Below, in pieces: positions 1 to 14,213 of a stretch of DNA of 64,000 bases (position 1 is its first letter; each line of letters begins with the position of its first letter). The notes beneath the pieces are model-generated. The model was not told the DNA's origin. It searched no databases and saw only the letters and a list, made by a program, of their open reading frames with translations. The position numbers and the translations under genes are program-made. Source of the stretch: Lysobacter alkalisoli (GTDB lineage: Bacteria; Pseudomonadota; Gammaproteobacteria; Xanthomonadales; Xanthomonadaceae); assembly GCF_006547045.1 (NCBI RefSeq), contig NZ_CP041242.1:1250001-1314000 (forward strand), given 5' to 3'.

Positions 1-1744
<1,744 letters not shown>

Positions 1745-1875
1745 CAAGGTGAACTCATCGGGATGGGCGATCTCGGGATGCGGCGAGGCGTGGGTGGATG
1801 GTCGGGGGGGCGGGCCGGAAATTCAACCGCGCCAAACCGGCTGCCCTGTGCTAGGCGCGAAGGCGGGGTATCCGC

Positions 1876-1889
1876 TTGATCGCGGTCAA
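1876..1889 (+). promoter_or_regulatory. FNR/DNR-type box upstream of globin
   Basis: The sequence TTGAT-CGCG-GTCAA is a near-perfect match to the FNR/Anr/DNR dyad TTGAT-N4-ATCAA. It lies 56-69 bases upstream of the globin ATG at 1945. A class II arrangement (site centre at -41.5) would put the transcript start near 1924, just ahead of the gene's GGGG ribosome site. An FNR homologue is encoded at 39948-40703. Regulation is inferred, not shown. Confidence 0.6.
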
Positions 1890-1944
1890 GCGCCGGCTGC
1901 CCCGCTTCCGGCACTCTGCCGGCGTTTTCCACAGGGGGACGCCC

Positions 1945-4132
<2,188 letters not shown>

Positions 4133-4170
4133 CCCATCCCCACCCCAACCCTCCCCTTGAGGGGGAAGGC
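4133..4170 (+). repeat. Intergenic GC-rich hairpin repeat (REP-like)
   Basis: Between the pyrG stop and kdsA is a C-rich tract followed by an imperfect stem-loop: CCCTCCCC, loop TTGA, GGGGGAAGG. This CCCTC...GAGGG style of element is typical of dispersed intergenic repeats in Xanthomonadaceae. A related hairpin lies inside gcvP at 63525-63576. It could act as an mRNA-stabilising or attenuating structure between two cotranscribed genes; it lacks a T tract, so it is not a standard terminator. Confidence 0.55.
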
Positions 4171-4186
4171 ATGGAGAATGCAACGA

Positions 4187-5020
4187 ATGAAACTCTGTGG
4201 TTTTGAAGCCGGCCTCGACCAGCCGTTGTTCCTGATTGCCGGCCCCTGCGTGGTCGAGTCGATGCAGTTGCAGATCGACACCGCCGGCCGCCTGAAGGAG
4301 ATCACCGGCAAGCTGGGGATGAACTTCATCTTCAAGTCCAGCTTCGACAAGGCCAATCGCACCTCCATCGGCAGCTTCCGCGGCCCCGGCATGGAGGAGG
4401 GGTTGAAGGTGCTGGCCGAGGTCAAGAGCCAGCTTGGCGTGCCGGTGCTGACCGACGTGCACGAGTACACCCTGATGGACGAGGTCGCCTCGGTCGTCGA
4501 CGTGCTGCAGACCCCGGCCTTCCTGGTCCGCCAGACCGACTTCATCCGCAAGGTCTGCGCGGCCGGCAAACCGGTCAACATCAAGAAGGGCCAGTTCCTG
4601 TCGCCGTGGGACATGAAGCCCGTGGTCGAGAAGGCCCGCTCCACCGGCAACGAGCAGATCATGGTCTGCGAACGCGGCGCCAGCTTCGGTTACAACAACC
4701 TGGTCAGCGACATGCGCTCGCTGGCGGTGATGCGCGATACCGGCTGCCCGGTGGTGTTCGATGCCACCCACTCGGTGCAGCTGCCGGGCGGGCAGGGCAG
4801 CTCCAGCGGCGGCCAGCGCGAATTCGTGCCGGTGCTGGCGCGTGCGGCGGTTGCCGTGGGCGTGTCCGGCCTGTTCGCCGAGACCCACCCCGACCCGGCC
4901 AAGGCCCTGTCCGACGGCCCCAACGCCTGGCCGCTCGACCGGATGGAAGGGCTGCTCGAGACGCTGCTGGAGATCGATCGAATTGCCAAGGGCAGCGGTT
5001 TTCCCGAGTCCAGCGTTTGA
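4187..5020 (+). CDS. kdsA: 3-deoxy-D-manno-octulosonate 8-phosphate synthase
   Basis: Condenses phosphoenolpyruvate with arabinose 5-phosphate to KDO-8-phosphate, the committed step to the KDO core sugar of lipopolysaccharide. The 277-residue length is normal. It begins [20 protein letters not shown] and shows the phosphate/PEP-binding segments [30 protein letters not shown] and [10 protein letters not shown], the [12 protein letters not shown] loop, and [12 protein letters not shown]. The asparagine in NIKKGQ suggests the metal-independent class of KDO8P synthase. The ATG at 4187 gives the family N-terminus; the in-frame ATG at 4178 is an alternative three codons upstream. Confidence 0.96.
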   Translation: MKLCGFEAGLDQPLFLIAGPCVVESMQLQIDTAGRLKEITGKLGMNFIFKSSFDKANRTSIGSFRGPGMEEGLKVLAEVKSQLGVPVLTDVHEYTLMDEVASVVDVLQTPAFLVRQTDFIRKVCAAGKPVNIKKGQFLSPWDMKPVVEKARSTGNEQIMVCERGASFGYNNLVSDMRSLAVMRDTGCPVVFDATHSVQLPGGQGSSSGGQREFVPVLARAAVAVGVSGLFAETHPDPAKALSDGPNAWPLDRMEGLLETLLEIDRIAKGSGFPESSV

Positions 5021-5125
5021 AGCGCCTTTTGACACGGACCGATGCGGATCAGAAGCAGATGGAATGAGTGGCGGCCCCGCTGCCCCCCGACTTTTGCTTT
5101 AATCCCCGGCTGTAATTGGCGCTAA

Positions 5126-6475
<1,350 letters not shown>

Positions 6476-6855
6476 ATGATCCAGGCGGCGGGCAATCGTG
6501 GGCGCGGATGGGGCCTTCCTGCCGTGCTGCTGCTGTTGCTCGCCGTGCTGGTCTACCTGCAGCTCCGCTTGTGGGGGGCGAGGGTGGCCGCGATGCGGTC
6601 GCCGAGCTCGAGGTCCAGGTCGAGCAGCAGGTCCAGGACAACGCCTCGCGCCAGCAGCGCAACGACGCCCTGGCGGCCGAGGTGGCCGACCTCAAGGACC
6701 TGTCCTCCGGCGGCGCCGCGGTCGAGGAACGCGCCCGCAGCGAGCTGGGCATGATCAGGCCCGGCGAAGTGTTCTACCGCGTGGTGGAACCGGGCACCGC
6801 CGGGGGGAATGCAGCCCCGACGCCAGTCCCCGAACCGGTCGACGAGACGCCATGA
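6476..6855 (+). pseudogene. ftsB: Cell division protein FtsB, interrupted by a frameshift in a G6 run
   Basis: FtsB is a small bitopic divisome protein that pairs with FtsL and FtsQ through its transmembrane helix and periplasmic coiled coil. The initial frame encodes [13 protein letters not shown], a hydrophobic helix rich in leucine, and YLQLRLWG, then becomes nonsense after six G residues at 6573-6578. The other frame continues convincingly: [20 protein letters not shown], a coiled coil, then [20 protein letters not shown], the FtsB C-terminal signature, ending at 6855. One extra G would restore a protein of about 126 residues. FtsB is normally essential, so a homopolymer miscall or ribosomal slippage is more likely than true loss. 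The ATG abuts the eno stop and the end overlaps ispD by ATGA. Confidence 0.85.
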
Positions 6856-8069
6856 GCGGCGCTGGCATCTGGGCCGTGGTGCCGGCGGCAGGCCGTGGCA
6901 CCCGTTTCGGCGGGTCACGGCCGAAACAGTACCTTGAAGTCGCCGGTCAACCGGTACTCGCGCATGCCCTCGATGCACTGCTCGCGCATCCGCGCGTGGC
7001 TGGGGCGATGGTCGCGCTGGCGGCCGATGATGGAGACTGGCCCGGCTGGACCGGGCGTCTCGGCAAGCCGGTGCTGCGATGCATCGGTGGCGGCGAGCGC
7101 GCCGATTCGGTGCTTGCGGGATTGCGCGCGCTGCCGGCTGAGCTTGGGGACGACACTCTGGTGTTGGTCCACGACGCCGCGCGGCCCAACCTCGCGCTCG
7201 GCGACCTCGACCGCCTGATCGAAGCGGCCGAAGCCCACGCCGATGGTGCCATCCTCGCTGCACCGGTCCGCGACACCCTCAAGCGTGCCTACGACGCGGC
7301 CCGTATCGCCACGACCGAACCACGCGAGCAGCTGTGGCGCGCATTCACTCCGCAGGCATTCCGCCGCGGCCCGTTGATCCTGGCGCTGGAAACGGCCCGT
7401 GCGGCGGGCATCGCCGTCACCGACGAGGCGATGGCGATGGAGCGCCAGGGCGCACGGCCGGCACTGGTCGAGGGCCGCGAGGACAACTTCAAGGTCACAA
7501 CCCCGGCCGACCTCGACCGTTTCCGTTTCATACTCTCCCGACGCGGCGCACAGGAGCGACGTGGCAAGGAATCGACCATGCAAGGCACCCCGAACATCCG
7601 CATCGGCCAGGGCTTCGACGTCCACGCCTTCGGCGATGGCGACCACGTCATGCTCGGTGGCGTGCGCGTGCCGCACGAGTGCGGTGTGGTCGCTCATTCC
7701 GACGGCGACGTGGTCATCCACGCGCTGTGCGACGCCATGCTCGGCGCGTTGGCGCTGGGCGACATCGGCCGCCATTTCCCGCCCAGCGACCCGCGCTGGA
7801 AGGATGCCGACAGCAGCGCGTTCCTGCGCCACTGCAATGAGTTGGCGCGCGAGCGCGGCTGGGTGCTCGGCAATGCCGACGTCACCGTGATCTGCGAGCG
7901 ACCCAAGGTCGGCCCGCACGTGCAGGCCATGGGCGAAAAACTGGCGGCAGAGCTCGGTGTCGAGGTCGATGCCGTCAGCATCAAGGCGACCACCACCGAG
8001 AAGCTCGGTTTCACCGGTCGCGAAGAGGGGATCGCCGCGCAGGCGGCGGTACTGCTCCACCGTGTCTGA
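6852..8069 (+). CDS. ispDF: Fused MEP cytidylyltransferase / MECDP synthase (IspD-IspF)
   Basis: Two steps of the non-mevalonate isoprenoid pathway are encoded in one uninterrupted 405-codon frame. Residues 1 to about 230 are Isp[18 protein letters not shown] for CTP binding, [16 protein letters not shown], and [14 protein letters not shown] near its end. Residues from about 248 on are Isp[13 protein letters not shown] with the metal-binding Asp-x-His, [20 protein letters not shown], and [18 protein letters not shown]. The linker [14 protein letters not shown] has no stop. An ATG at 7578 preceded by AAGGA could still start IspF separately, giving the usual 163-residue protein. Bifunctional IspDF is known mainly in alpha- and epsilonproteobacteria; most gammaproteobacteria have two genes. 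The start overlaps the ftsB stop. Confidence 0.9.
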   Translation: MSGAGIWAVVPAAGRGTRFGGSRPKQYLEVAGQPVLAHALDALLAHPRVAGAMVALAADDGDWPGWTGRLGKPVLRCIGGGERADSVLAGLRALPAELGDDTLVLVHDAARPNLALGDLDRLIEAAEAHADGAILAAPVRDTLKRAYDAARIATTEPREQLWRAFTPQAFRRGPLILALETARAAGIAVTDEAMAMERQGARPALVEGREDNFKVTTPADLDRFRFILSRRGAQERRGKESTMQGTPNIRIGQGFDVHAFGDGDHVMLGGVRVPHECGVVAHSDGDVVIHALCDAMLGALALGDIGRHFPPSDPRWKDADSSAFLRHCNELARERGWVLGNADVTVICERPKVGPHVQAMGEKLAAELGVEVDAVSIKATTTEKLGFTGREEGIAAQAAVLLHRV

Positions 8070-9129
8070 CCCGCGCCCGTCCGCCTTGCCGCGGGCGCAT
8101 GGCGAGGCCGTGCTTTCGGCCTGCATGCGCAGCGTGCCGGAGGACTTCTTCGTCGAGGAACTGCCCGGCTTCGAGCCCAGCGGCAGCGGCGAGCACCTGC
8201 TGCTGACGGTCGAGAAACGCGGCATGAACACCGCCTTTGCCGCCCAGCGGATCGCGCAATGGGCAGGCGTCGACGTGTCGGCGATCGGCTATGCCGGCCT
8301 GAAGGATCGCCATGCCGTGACCCGTCAGCGCTTCAGCGTGCACCTGCCCGGACGTGAGGCGCCGTCGCTGGAGACACTCGCTTTCGACAACGAGGGTGGC
8401 GAGTCTTTACGGGTGCTCGATCATGCCCGGCACGCGAAGAAGCTGCCACGCGGTGCGCTGGCCGGCAACCGCTTCGTGCTGGTGCTGCGCGAGGTCGCCG
8501 GCGACCGTGAGGCCATCGAGGCACGCCTGCGGGCATTGACAAGCCGCGGCGTGCCCAACTACTTCGGCGAGCAGCGCTTCGGTCGTGGTGGCGACAACCT
8601 GCACGCCGCATTGTCGATGTTCGCCGGGCGGCGGGTCGGGCGCGAGCAGCGCACCCACCTGTTGTCGGCGGCGCGCTCGGCGCTGTTCAACCGGGTGCTG
8701 GCCGCGCGGGTGACGGCCGGTTGCTGGGATGCGCCGCTGGAGGGCGAGGTCTGGATCCTGGATGGAAGCCGCAGCGTGTTCGGCCCGGAGCCGTTCAACG
8801 ATGAGTTGATGCGGCGTCTGGCGGCTTTCGACATCCACCCGAGTGGACCGTTGTGGGGGCGGGGCGAGCTGCGCAGTGAGGCCGGGACGGCCCGGATCGA
8901 GTTGGCCGCGCTGGCCGAGCCGCCGGGCGAGGCCTTGTGCCGCGGGCTGGAGAAAGCCGGCCTGAAGCAGGAGCGGCGCGCACTGCGGTTACGTCCGGAC
9001 GGTCTGACGTGGTCGTGGCCGGCCGACAATGAGCTGGAGTTGTGCTTCAGCCTACCGGCCGGCACCTATGCGACCACGCTGCTTGCCGAGCTCGGTGCGG
9101 TGCGGGACGCCTCATCCGTGTCACGCTGA
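8062..9129 (+). CDS. truD: tRNA pseudouridine(13) synthase
   Basis: Isomerises U13 of tRNA-Glu and other tRNAs to pseudouridine. The 355-residue product matches the family length of about 350. The catalytic aspartate lies in [19 protein letters not shown]; other hallmarks are [21 protein letters not shown], the lysine-rich [13 protein letters not shown] stretch and [19 protein letters not shown] chose the GTG at 8062, which overlaps the ispF stop by eight bases and gives an N-terminus reading [10 protein letters not shown]; the longer open frame upstream is only ispF read in another frame. In gammaproteobacteria truD usually follows ispDF and precedes surE, as here. Confidence 0.95.
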   Translation: MSDPRPSALPRAHGEAVLSACMRSVPEDFFVEELPGFEPSGSGEHLLLTVEKRGMNTAFAAQRIAQWAGVDVSAIGYAGLKDRHAVTRQRFSVHLPGREAPSLETLAFDNEGGESLRVLDHARHAKKLPRGALAGNRFVLVLREVAGDREAIEARLRALTSRGVPNYFGEQRFGRGGDNLHAALSMFAGRRVGREQRTHLLSAARSALFNRVLAARVTAGCWDAPLEGEVWILDGSRSVFGPEPFNDELMRRLAAFDIHPSGPLWGRGELRSEAGTARIELAALAEPPGEALCRGLEKAGLKQERRALRLRPDGLTWSWPADNELELCFSLPAGTYATTLLAELGAVRDASSVSR

Positions 9130-9270
9130 TTACCGCCTGTCGGAAGCGTGTAGACAGGCACTGGTCCGGCGCGTGAGAGGGGTATATGCATGAAGTGCAG
9201 GCCCGGCAGTGGGTCGGGCCCGGAGCGCCGCAACATGAGACGCGAGCTCCGACAAACCGGAGATATCGTC

Positions 9271-9492
9271 ATGAACGCCAGACTCCGAGCACTTGTCCTG
9301 TCATTGTCCGTGATTGGTCTCGCGGCCTGCGCCAGCATGCCGGAGCGGTCCGCCGAAGCGCAAAAAGCGTCGGTTGTCCGCGACTACGACCAGACCTACG
9401 TCGCCTATGTCGAGCAGGTCGCGCGCAAGCGCGGCGTGGATGTCCACTGGATCAACCCGCCGCAGGCACGCAAACTGCAGTCCGGTGATTGA
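9271..9492 (+). CDS. Small predicted lipoprotein of unknown function
   Basis: A 73-residue protein with a type II signal: MNARLRALVL, a hydrophobic stretch, then the lipobox LAAC, giving a mature protein of about 53 residues attached to the membrane through the cysteine. The mature part is hydrophilic and includes VRDYDQTYVAYVEQVARKRG and VHWINPP. I do not recognise the family. The start at 9271 follows GGAG with eight-base spacing. It sits between truD and a reverse-strand Smr gene, with no evident partner. Confidence 0.7.
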   Translation: MNARLRALVLSLSVIGLAACASMPERSAEAQKASVVRDYDQTYVAYVEQVARKRGVDVHWINPPQARKLQSGD

Positions 9493-9534
9493 CCCTGCCA
9501 CCTGCAGGCAGGGCTCCGGCAGGCATGCAATTGG

Positions 9535-10104
9535 CTAGCGCCGCCCCGGTGGCGCTAACAGCACCACTACCGCCCCCGTGCCGCCCTGGGCGGCGGGGGC
9601 CGAATGGAAGGCCAGCACGTCCGAGCGATGGCGGAGCAGACGGTCGACCAGGTTCTTGAGCACCGGCGTGCCGTCGCCGTGCAGCCCTTTCCCATGCACC
9701 ACCCGGACGCAGCCGATGCCGTGCCGTCGTGCGTCCGCCAGGAAAGCCCGCAGCAGGGCTTCGGCGGTGCGCGCGTCGGTACCGTGCAGATCCAGCTCCT
9801 CCTGGGCCGATATCTCGCCGCGTCGCAACCGTAGCCAGCTGCGCGCAGGCAGGCTGTCGCGCCGATACGACAGCAGGTCGCCGGCCTCGAGCCAGGGCGT
9901 GTCCCCGCCGCGTCGGAAGGCCTCGCGTGCGTCGATCTCATCCTGTTCTTTCATCCGCGCCCGGGGTTTGGGTCTGGGAGTCGCGGGTGGCAAGGGCGTG
10001 GACTCCAGCCGCCGGACCGGGCCCACCGCTTGCCGGAACAAGGCGGCATCGTCGTCACCGGGGGCACCGATGGTCGTCTGCCCGGGTTTGCGCGGTTTCG
10101 TCAT
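9535..10104 (-). CDS. Smr-domain protein (putative endonuclease)
   Basis: A 189-residue cytoplasmic protein with a C-terminal Smr domain (small MutS-related), found in nucleases acting on branched DNA or on stalled-ribosome mRNA. The LDLHGTDARTAEALL motif (about residue 105) and the VVHGKGLHGDGTPVLKNLV motif (about residue 140) are the Smr hallmarks. The N-terminal half is charged and low in complexity (KEQDEIDAREAFRRGG), as in E. coli YdaL/SmrA-type proteins. The start MTKPRKPGQ is the ATG at 10104; longer upstream readings run into the shared promoter region. It is divergent from surE. Confidence 0.85.
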   Translation of the reverse strand: MTKPRKPGQTTIGAPGDDDAALFRQAVGPVRRLESTPLPPATPRPKPRARMKEQDEIDAREAFRRGGDTPWLEAGDLLSYRRDSLPARSWLRLRRGEISAQEELDLHGTDARTAEALLRAFLADARRHGIGCVRVVHGKGLHGDGTPVLKNLVDRLLRHRSDVLAFHSAPAAQGGTGAVVVLLAPPGRR

Positions 10105-10279
10105 GCCTCCAGCGTAACGTGGAGGCCGGCTGTCGCAAGTAGCGCCCGTCCGCATGGTCGACGACACGACGGTGTATCCGACCTGCCCGGACGGGCGGCG
10201 GCAATCGGCTATCATGAACGTCCGGGATCGTGCTCCGTAGGGTCCCGCTTCCGGCATCACTTTGTCCCCCAGGGAGTCC

Positions 10280-11071
10280 ATGCGAGTTCTTGTCAGCAAC
10301 GATGACGGTGTCGACGCCCCCGGCATCCGTTTCCTTGCCGACGGCCTGCGCGCCGCCGGTCATGAAGTCCTGGTGGTCGCCCCCGACCGCGATCGCTCCG
10401 GCGCCAGCAATTCGCTGACCCTGGATGCCCCGGTGCGGGTCGTCCAGCTCGACGAGCGCACCTGGCGCGTCCACGGCACCCCGACCGACTGCGTGCATGT
10501 CGCCATCACCGGCATGCTCGACGTCGAACCCGATCTCGTCGTCTCCGGCATCAACAACACCGCCAACATGGGCGACGACGTGATCTATTCCGGCACCGTC
10601 GCGGCCGCGATGGAGGGGCGTTTCCTCGGCCTGCCCGCGATCGCGGTCTCGCTGAACACGGTCGACCACCACGGCCGGCATTTCGACACCGCCGCCCGTG
10701 CCGTGGTCGAGATCATCGCCCGCCTCAGCGTCGACCCGTTGCCGGCCGACACCATCCTCAACGTCAACGTACCCGATGTGCCCTGGGGTGAAGTGCGCGG
10801 CTTCGAGGTCGCCCGCCTCGGCAACCGCCACCGCGCCGAGGACTGCATCCGGCAACAGGATCCGCGCGGTCGCGAGTGGTGGTGGATCGGTGCCGCCGGT
10901 CCCGAACAGGACGCCGGTCCCGGCACCGACTTCCATGCCCTGCGCACCGGCCACATTGCGATCACTCCGATCCTGGTCGATCTGACCCGCTATCGCGCTC
11001 TCGAACAGGTCGCGAGCTGGGTCGATGGCCTGTCCGGTTCGCTGGCGCCGACAGCGGAGGCCCGGCCATGA
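10280..11071 (+). CDS. surE: 5'/3'-nucleotidase SurE
   Basis: Metal-dependent phosphatase acting on nucleoside monophosphates and short polyphosphates, linked to stationary-phase survival. The 263-residue product begins [20 protein letters not shown], with the metal-binding DD pair in NDDG, and continues with [49 protein letters not shown] and [17 protein letters not shown], all SurE signatures. The ATG follows AGGGA. Its stop overlaps the pcm start by ATGA, the widespread surE-pcm arrangement. About 175 bases upstream are shared with the divergent Smr gene. Confidence 0.96.
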   Translation: MRVLVSNDDGVDAPGIRFLADGLRAAGHEVLVVAPDRDRSGASNSLTLDAPVRVVQLDERTWRVHGTPTDCVHVAITGMLDVEPDLVVSGINNTANMGDDVIYSGTVAAAMEGRFLGLPAIAVSLNTVDHHGRHFDTAARAVVEIIARLSVDPLPADTILNVNVPDVPWGEVRGFEVARLGNRHRAEDCIRQQDPRGREWWWIGAAGPEQDAGPGTDFHALRTGHIAITPILVDLTRYRALEQVASWVDGLSGSLAPTAEARP

Positions 11072-11745
11072 GCCTGCGCATGCGCCTGCAGCCGGAAGCG
11101 CTCGGCACCGGCATGACTTCTCAACGAGTGCGCGATCGCCTGGTCGAGCGCCTGCGCGAGGAGGGCATCCGCGACGAACGCGTGCTCAATGCGATCCGCA
11201 CCGTGCCGCGGCACCTGTTCGTCGACGAAGCATTGGCGACACGCGCCTACGAGGACACCGCGTTGCCGATCGGTCACGGCCAGACCATCTCGCAGCCGTG
11301 GGTGGTGGCGAAGATGACCGAGGCCGTGTTGTCGGCCTCGCCGGAGAAGGTGCTGGAGATCGGCACCGGCTCCGGTTACCAGGCTGCGATCCTCGCCGCG
11401 CTGGGGCTGGAAGTACACACCGTCGAGCGTATCGGCGAGCTGCTGCGGGTTGCCCGCAAGCGGTTCCGATCGCTGGGCATGAACGTGCGCAGCAAGCACG
11501 ACGACGGCCGCATCGGCTGGCCGGAGAACGGCCCGTTCGACGCGATCCTGGTCACCGCCGCCGCACCGGCCCTGGTCGAGGCGTTGAGCGAGCAGTTGGC
11601 CCCGGGCGGCACCCTGGTCGCGCCGGTCGGTGGCGCCGCCTCGCAATCGCTGGTCATGCTGCGCAAGGAGGTCGATGGCCGCCTCAGCCAGCAGGCGCTG
11701 GCGCCGGTGGTGTTCGTGCCGCTGCTGTCGGGGATGATCGACTGA
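11068..11745 (+). CDS. pcm: Protein-L-isoaspartate O-methyltransferase
   Basis: Repairs isoaspartyl residues in aged proteins by SAM-dependent methylation. The 225-residue product has the family motifs: [40 protein letters not shown], the SAM-binding motif [17 protein letters not shown], and the acidic [11 protein letters not shown] (motif II). Near the C-terminus [13 protein letters not shown] is the usual post-core loop. The start overlaps the surE stop, so the pair is probably translationally coupled. The N-terminal segment [19 protein letters not shown] is a little longer than in E. coli; GMTSQRVRD is the family's usual beginning. Confidence 0.95.
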   Translation: MSLRMRLQPEALGTGMTSQRVRDRLVERLREEGIRDERVLNAIRTVPRHLFVDEALATRAYEDTALPIGHGQTISQPWVVAKMTEAVLSASPEKVLEIGTGSGYQAAILAALGLEVHTVERIGELLRVARKRFRSLGMNVRSKHDDGRIGWPENGPFDAILVTAAAPALVEALSEQLAPGGTLVAPVGGAASQSLVMLRKEVDGRLSQQALAPVVFVPLLSGMID

Positions 11746-11802
11746 TGCTGCCGTACGTCAGCAGGTGCCCTGCCAGCGGGATCAGCCTGTGAGCCTGCTT
11801 TC

Positions 11803-12387
11803 ATGAGATTGTTCGGCCCGATCTACGATCGCTGCCTCATCTGGGCAGCGCATCACCGCGCGCCGCGCTACCTGGCCGCGATGAGCGCGGCCGAGTCGGT
11901 GTTCTTTCCGATTCCGGTGGACGTGATGCTGGCGCCGATGGCGTTGGCCGCGCCCAGTCGCTGGTGGCGACTGGCCCTGATCTGCACCATCGCCTCCGTG
12001 CTCGGTGGCGTGATCGGCTACCTGCTCGGGCATTTCGCGCTGGATGCGATCTGGCCGTGGATGCTCAAGCTGGGTTGGGACGAAACGTTCCACAAGGTGC
12101 AGGCGCTGTTCGAACGTTACGGTTTCTGGATCGTGTTCGTGGCCGCCTTCACCCCGATCCCGTACAAGGTGTTCACGATCGCGTCGGGTGCGACCGGCAT
12201 CGGACTGGTACCTTTCCTGCTGGGCTCGACGATCGGGCGAGGCGCACGCTTCTTCCTGGTCGCGGGTCTGGTGGCGTTTGGCGGCAAGAAGATCGAGCCC
12301 TTGCTGCGGCGCTACATCGAGATCGTGGGCTGGGCCGTGGCTGTGCTGGTGATCGGCGCGCTGGCCTGGCTGGAACTGCGCGGCTGA
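11803..12387 (+). CDS. YqaA-family (DedA-like VTT domain) inner-membrane protein
   Basis: A 194-residue multi-spanning membrane protein of the YqaA branch of the DedA/VTT superfamily, whose members are implicated in lipid scrambling or proton-coupled transport. The re-entrant motif SAAESVFFPIPVDVMLAP carries the conserved glutamate and proline pair; the second helical hairpin has FTPIPYKVFTIASG and GSTIGRGARFFLVAG with its arginine. About four to five hydrophobic helices are visible, one at the C-terminus (GWAVAVLVIGALAWLEL). It lies between pcm and the LytM gene, as in Xanthomonas. No ribosome site stands out; ATG 11803 gives the family N-terminus. Confidence 0.88.
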   Translation: MRLFGPIYDRCLIWAAHHRAPRYLAAMSAAESVFFPIPVDVMLAPMALAAPSRWWRLALICTIASVLGGVIGYLLGHFALDAIWPWMLKLGWDETFHKVQALFERYGFWIVFVAAFTPIPYKVFTIASGATGIGLVPFLLGSTIGRGARFFLVAGLVAFGGKKIEPLLRRYIEIVGWAVAVLVIGALAWLELRG

Positions 12388-12470
12388 TGCCGTGTCCATT
12401 CCCGGACGTCTGCTGCCCTGATGGCGGCATGCGACGGGAGATTCGAAATACGCAAGTCTGGATCCGACGC

Positions 12471-13271
12471 ATGAGCATGACCCCACGCAAACGATTCCCG
12501 CATCTCCTCCCGCGCGTCGCCGTATATGCCGTGGCCGGCGCCCTGGTCCTGGGCCTGGCGGCCTGTTCCAGCACCGTGACCCGCACCAGCAGCGGCAGCA
12601 GCAGTGCCGGTCCGGTCCGGACGTCGACCCCCAAGCCCGGTGCGACTGCGGTGGTCCAGAGGGGCGACAACCTTTACCGGATCGCGACCAACAACGGCAT
12701 CACCCTGACCGACCTTGCGGCCTGGAACAACATCCCGCCGCCGTACACCATCCACCCCGGGCAGCGACTGCGGCTGTATCCGTCATCGGGCGCGACCACC
12801 GCCACCGCACCGAGCCGTACCCCGCCTGCTTCGACGCCGTCCTCCAGCCGTCCCGCCAGCACGGCTCCCGCTGCATCGTCGACGGCCCCGGCCAGCAGCG
12901 GCCTGTCGTGGCGCTGGCCGGCCGACGGCCAGCTGATCGCACGCTACGTCGCCGGCGATCCGACCAAGCAGGGCATCGGCATTGCCGGCAATGGCGGTGC
13001 CGCGGTCCGCGCCGCCGGCGATGGCGTGGTGGTCTATTCCGGCTCCGGCCTGGTCGGCTACGGCGAACTGATCATCATCAAGCACAACGACCAGTGGCTG
13101 TCGGCCTATGGCCACAACCGCAACCGCCTCGTCAGCGAGGGGGCGGTGGTCAAGTCCGGCCAGCAGATCGCCGAGATGGGCCGCAGCGGCGCCTCGCGCG
13201 ACATGCTGCATTTCGAGATTCGCTACAACGGCAAGCCGGTCGATCCGTTGCAGTATCTGCCGAAGCGGTAA
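12471..13271 (+). CDS. nlpD: LysM/LytM-domain envelope lipoprotein, NlpD-like (degenerate peptidase)
   Basis: A 266-residue lipoprotein with a signal ending in LGLAACSS. A LysM domain follows (VVQRGDNLYRIATNNGITLT to HPGQRLRLYP), then an Ala/Ser/Thr/Pro-rich linker, then a C-terminal M23/LytM domain (from about residue 145). Active LytM enzymes use HxxxD and HxH; here the first position reads GIAGNGGAAV and the last MLHFEIRYNG, so zinc ligands are missing. That matches NlpD/EnvC-type activators of amidases rather than endopeptidases. It occupies the surE-pcm-nlpD slot. The start is uncertain: ATG 12471, ATG 12477 or ATG 12429 all keep the signal. Confidence 0.88.
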   Translation: MSMTPRKRFPHLLPRVAVYAVAGALVLGLAACSSTVTRTSSGSSSAGPVRTSTPKPGATAVVQRGDNLYRIATNNGITLTDLAAWNNIPPPYTIHPGQRLRLYPSSGATTATAPSRTPPASTPSSSRPASTAPAASSTAPASSGLSWRWPADGQLIARYVAGDPTKQGIGIAGNGGAAVRAAGDGVVVYSGSGLVGYGELIIIKHNDQWLSAYGHNRNRLVSEGAVVKSGQQIAEMGRSGASRDMLHFEIRYNGKPVDPLQYLPKR

Positions 13272-13329
13272 CCACCGGTACGGGCTCCGGATCGGGCGGA
13301 TCCCCGGCCCGGGCAGTCTGGCTCGGGTC

Positions 13330-13701
13330 TCAGCCCAGCACGAATCCGGCGACCACCCGCCGACTCTCGCCTGCGAGCACATTGAAGGTGCGGGCGGCGG
13401 CGGCGTTGGTCATCACTTCGACCCCGATGCCCTGTGCTAGGAACGCCGCCATCACCGCGGCAGTCGGAAATACCTGCGTGCTGCCGGTACCGAGCAGTAC
13501 GACCTCGGGCTTCAGTTCCAGCAGCGGGGTGAGGTCGCCTGGTTGCAGCGTACGGACGTCCGTCACCGGCCAGTCCTCGATCAGCCGGTCCGGGGCCAGC
13601 ACGAAGCTGGCTTCCAGTCGCCGCTCGTTGACCATGGCGGCCTTGCCGTCGGCGCCGCGGAGGAAGAATTCGTGGTCGGGGCGTTCGAGGTTCAGCTGCA
13701 T
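13330..13701 (-). CDS. Mth938-like domain (DUF498/NDUFAF3-type) protein
   Basis: A 123-residue single-domain protein of the Mth938-like family; bacterial members have no firmly assigned function and the eukaryotic relative NDUFAF3 assists complex I assembly. The diagnostic core is PEVVLLGTGSTQVFPTAAVM followed by GIGVEVMTNAAAARTFNVLA and an ESRRVVAGFVLG end, which form the family's conserved beta-alpha core. The N-terminal half has the strand FFLRGADG. It is on the reverse strand just downstream of the YhbY gene (16 bases apart), so the two are probably cotranscribed. Confidence 0.85.
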   Translation of the reverse strand: MQLNLERPDHEFFLRGADGKAAMVNERRLEASFVLAPDRLIEDWPVTDVRTLQPGDLTPLLELKPEVVLLGTGSTQVFPTAAVMAAFLAQGIGVEVMTNAAAARTFNVLAGESRRVVAGFVLG

Positions 13702-13717
13702 TGTTCAGGAGCGGGGG

Positions 13718-14125
13718 TCACGCCCTCGGCAGCACGATCTGCCGCTTGTCCCGGCTTTGCCGGTACAGCACCGCAGTATGTCCGATCCGCTGCACCAGGG
13801 CGGCGCCGGTACGGTCGACAATCGCATCGATCATGCCGTCACGGGCCTCGCGGTCCTCGGCAGCAACCTTGATCTTGATCAGCTCATGGTGCTCCAGCGC
13901 CAGTTCGATCTCGGCCACCAGTGCGTCGGTGATTCCCTTGCCGCCGACCTGCAACATGGCCTTGAGTCCATGGGCCTGGCCACGCAGGAACCGGGTCTGT
14001 GCGGAGGTCAGCTGGGGTGAGGGGTCGCGTTCAGCCAATGCCCTGTCGGCATCGGCATCGGCGCCGAACGCCCGGTCATGAATGGCCGGGGTGGGCGCTC
14101 CGGAAGTAGGCTTTTGTCGCGCCAT
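13718..14125 (-). CDS. yhbY: YhbY/CRS1-family RNA-binding protein
   Basis: A 135-residue protein whose C-terminal about 95 residues form a CRM (YhbY) domain that binds pre-50S ribosomal RNA. Motifs include [20 protein letters not shown], the GGKG loop of the CRM fold ([12 protein letters not shown]), HHELIKIKV and the [18 protein letters not shown] end. The first about 40 residues ([13 protein letters not shown]) are low in complexity and absent from E. coli YhbY. Divergent from rlmE, as in many gammaproteobacteria (yhbY-rlmE-ftsH). The start at 14125 is the ATG nearest the domain with a plausible promoter region shared with rlmE. Confidence 0.9.
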   Translation of the reverse strand: MARQKPTSGAPTPAIHDRAFGADADADRALAERDPSPQLTSAQTRFLRGQAHGLKAMLQVGGKGITDALVAEIELALEHHELIKIKVAAEDREARDGMIDAIVDRTGAALVQRIGHTAVLYRQSRDKRQIVLPRA

Positions 14126-14213
14126 GGATGGCAACGCACACGGTGGGGAAAGGGCGCACAGGGTATCATGGCGGCTGTATCCCGGATCGAGGACAGGGCC
14201 TCCCCCCACGCCC

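Noticed and set aside
4157-4186. Upstream TTG or ATG starts for kdsA
   Set aside because: They fall within the hairpin repeat and add residues not found in KdsA proteins; ATG 4187 gives the family N-terminus.
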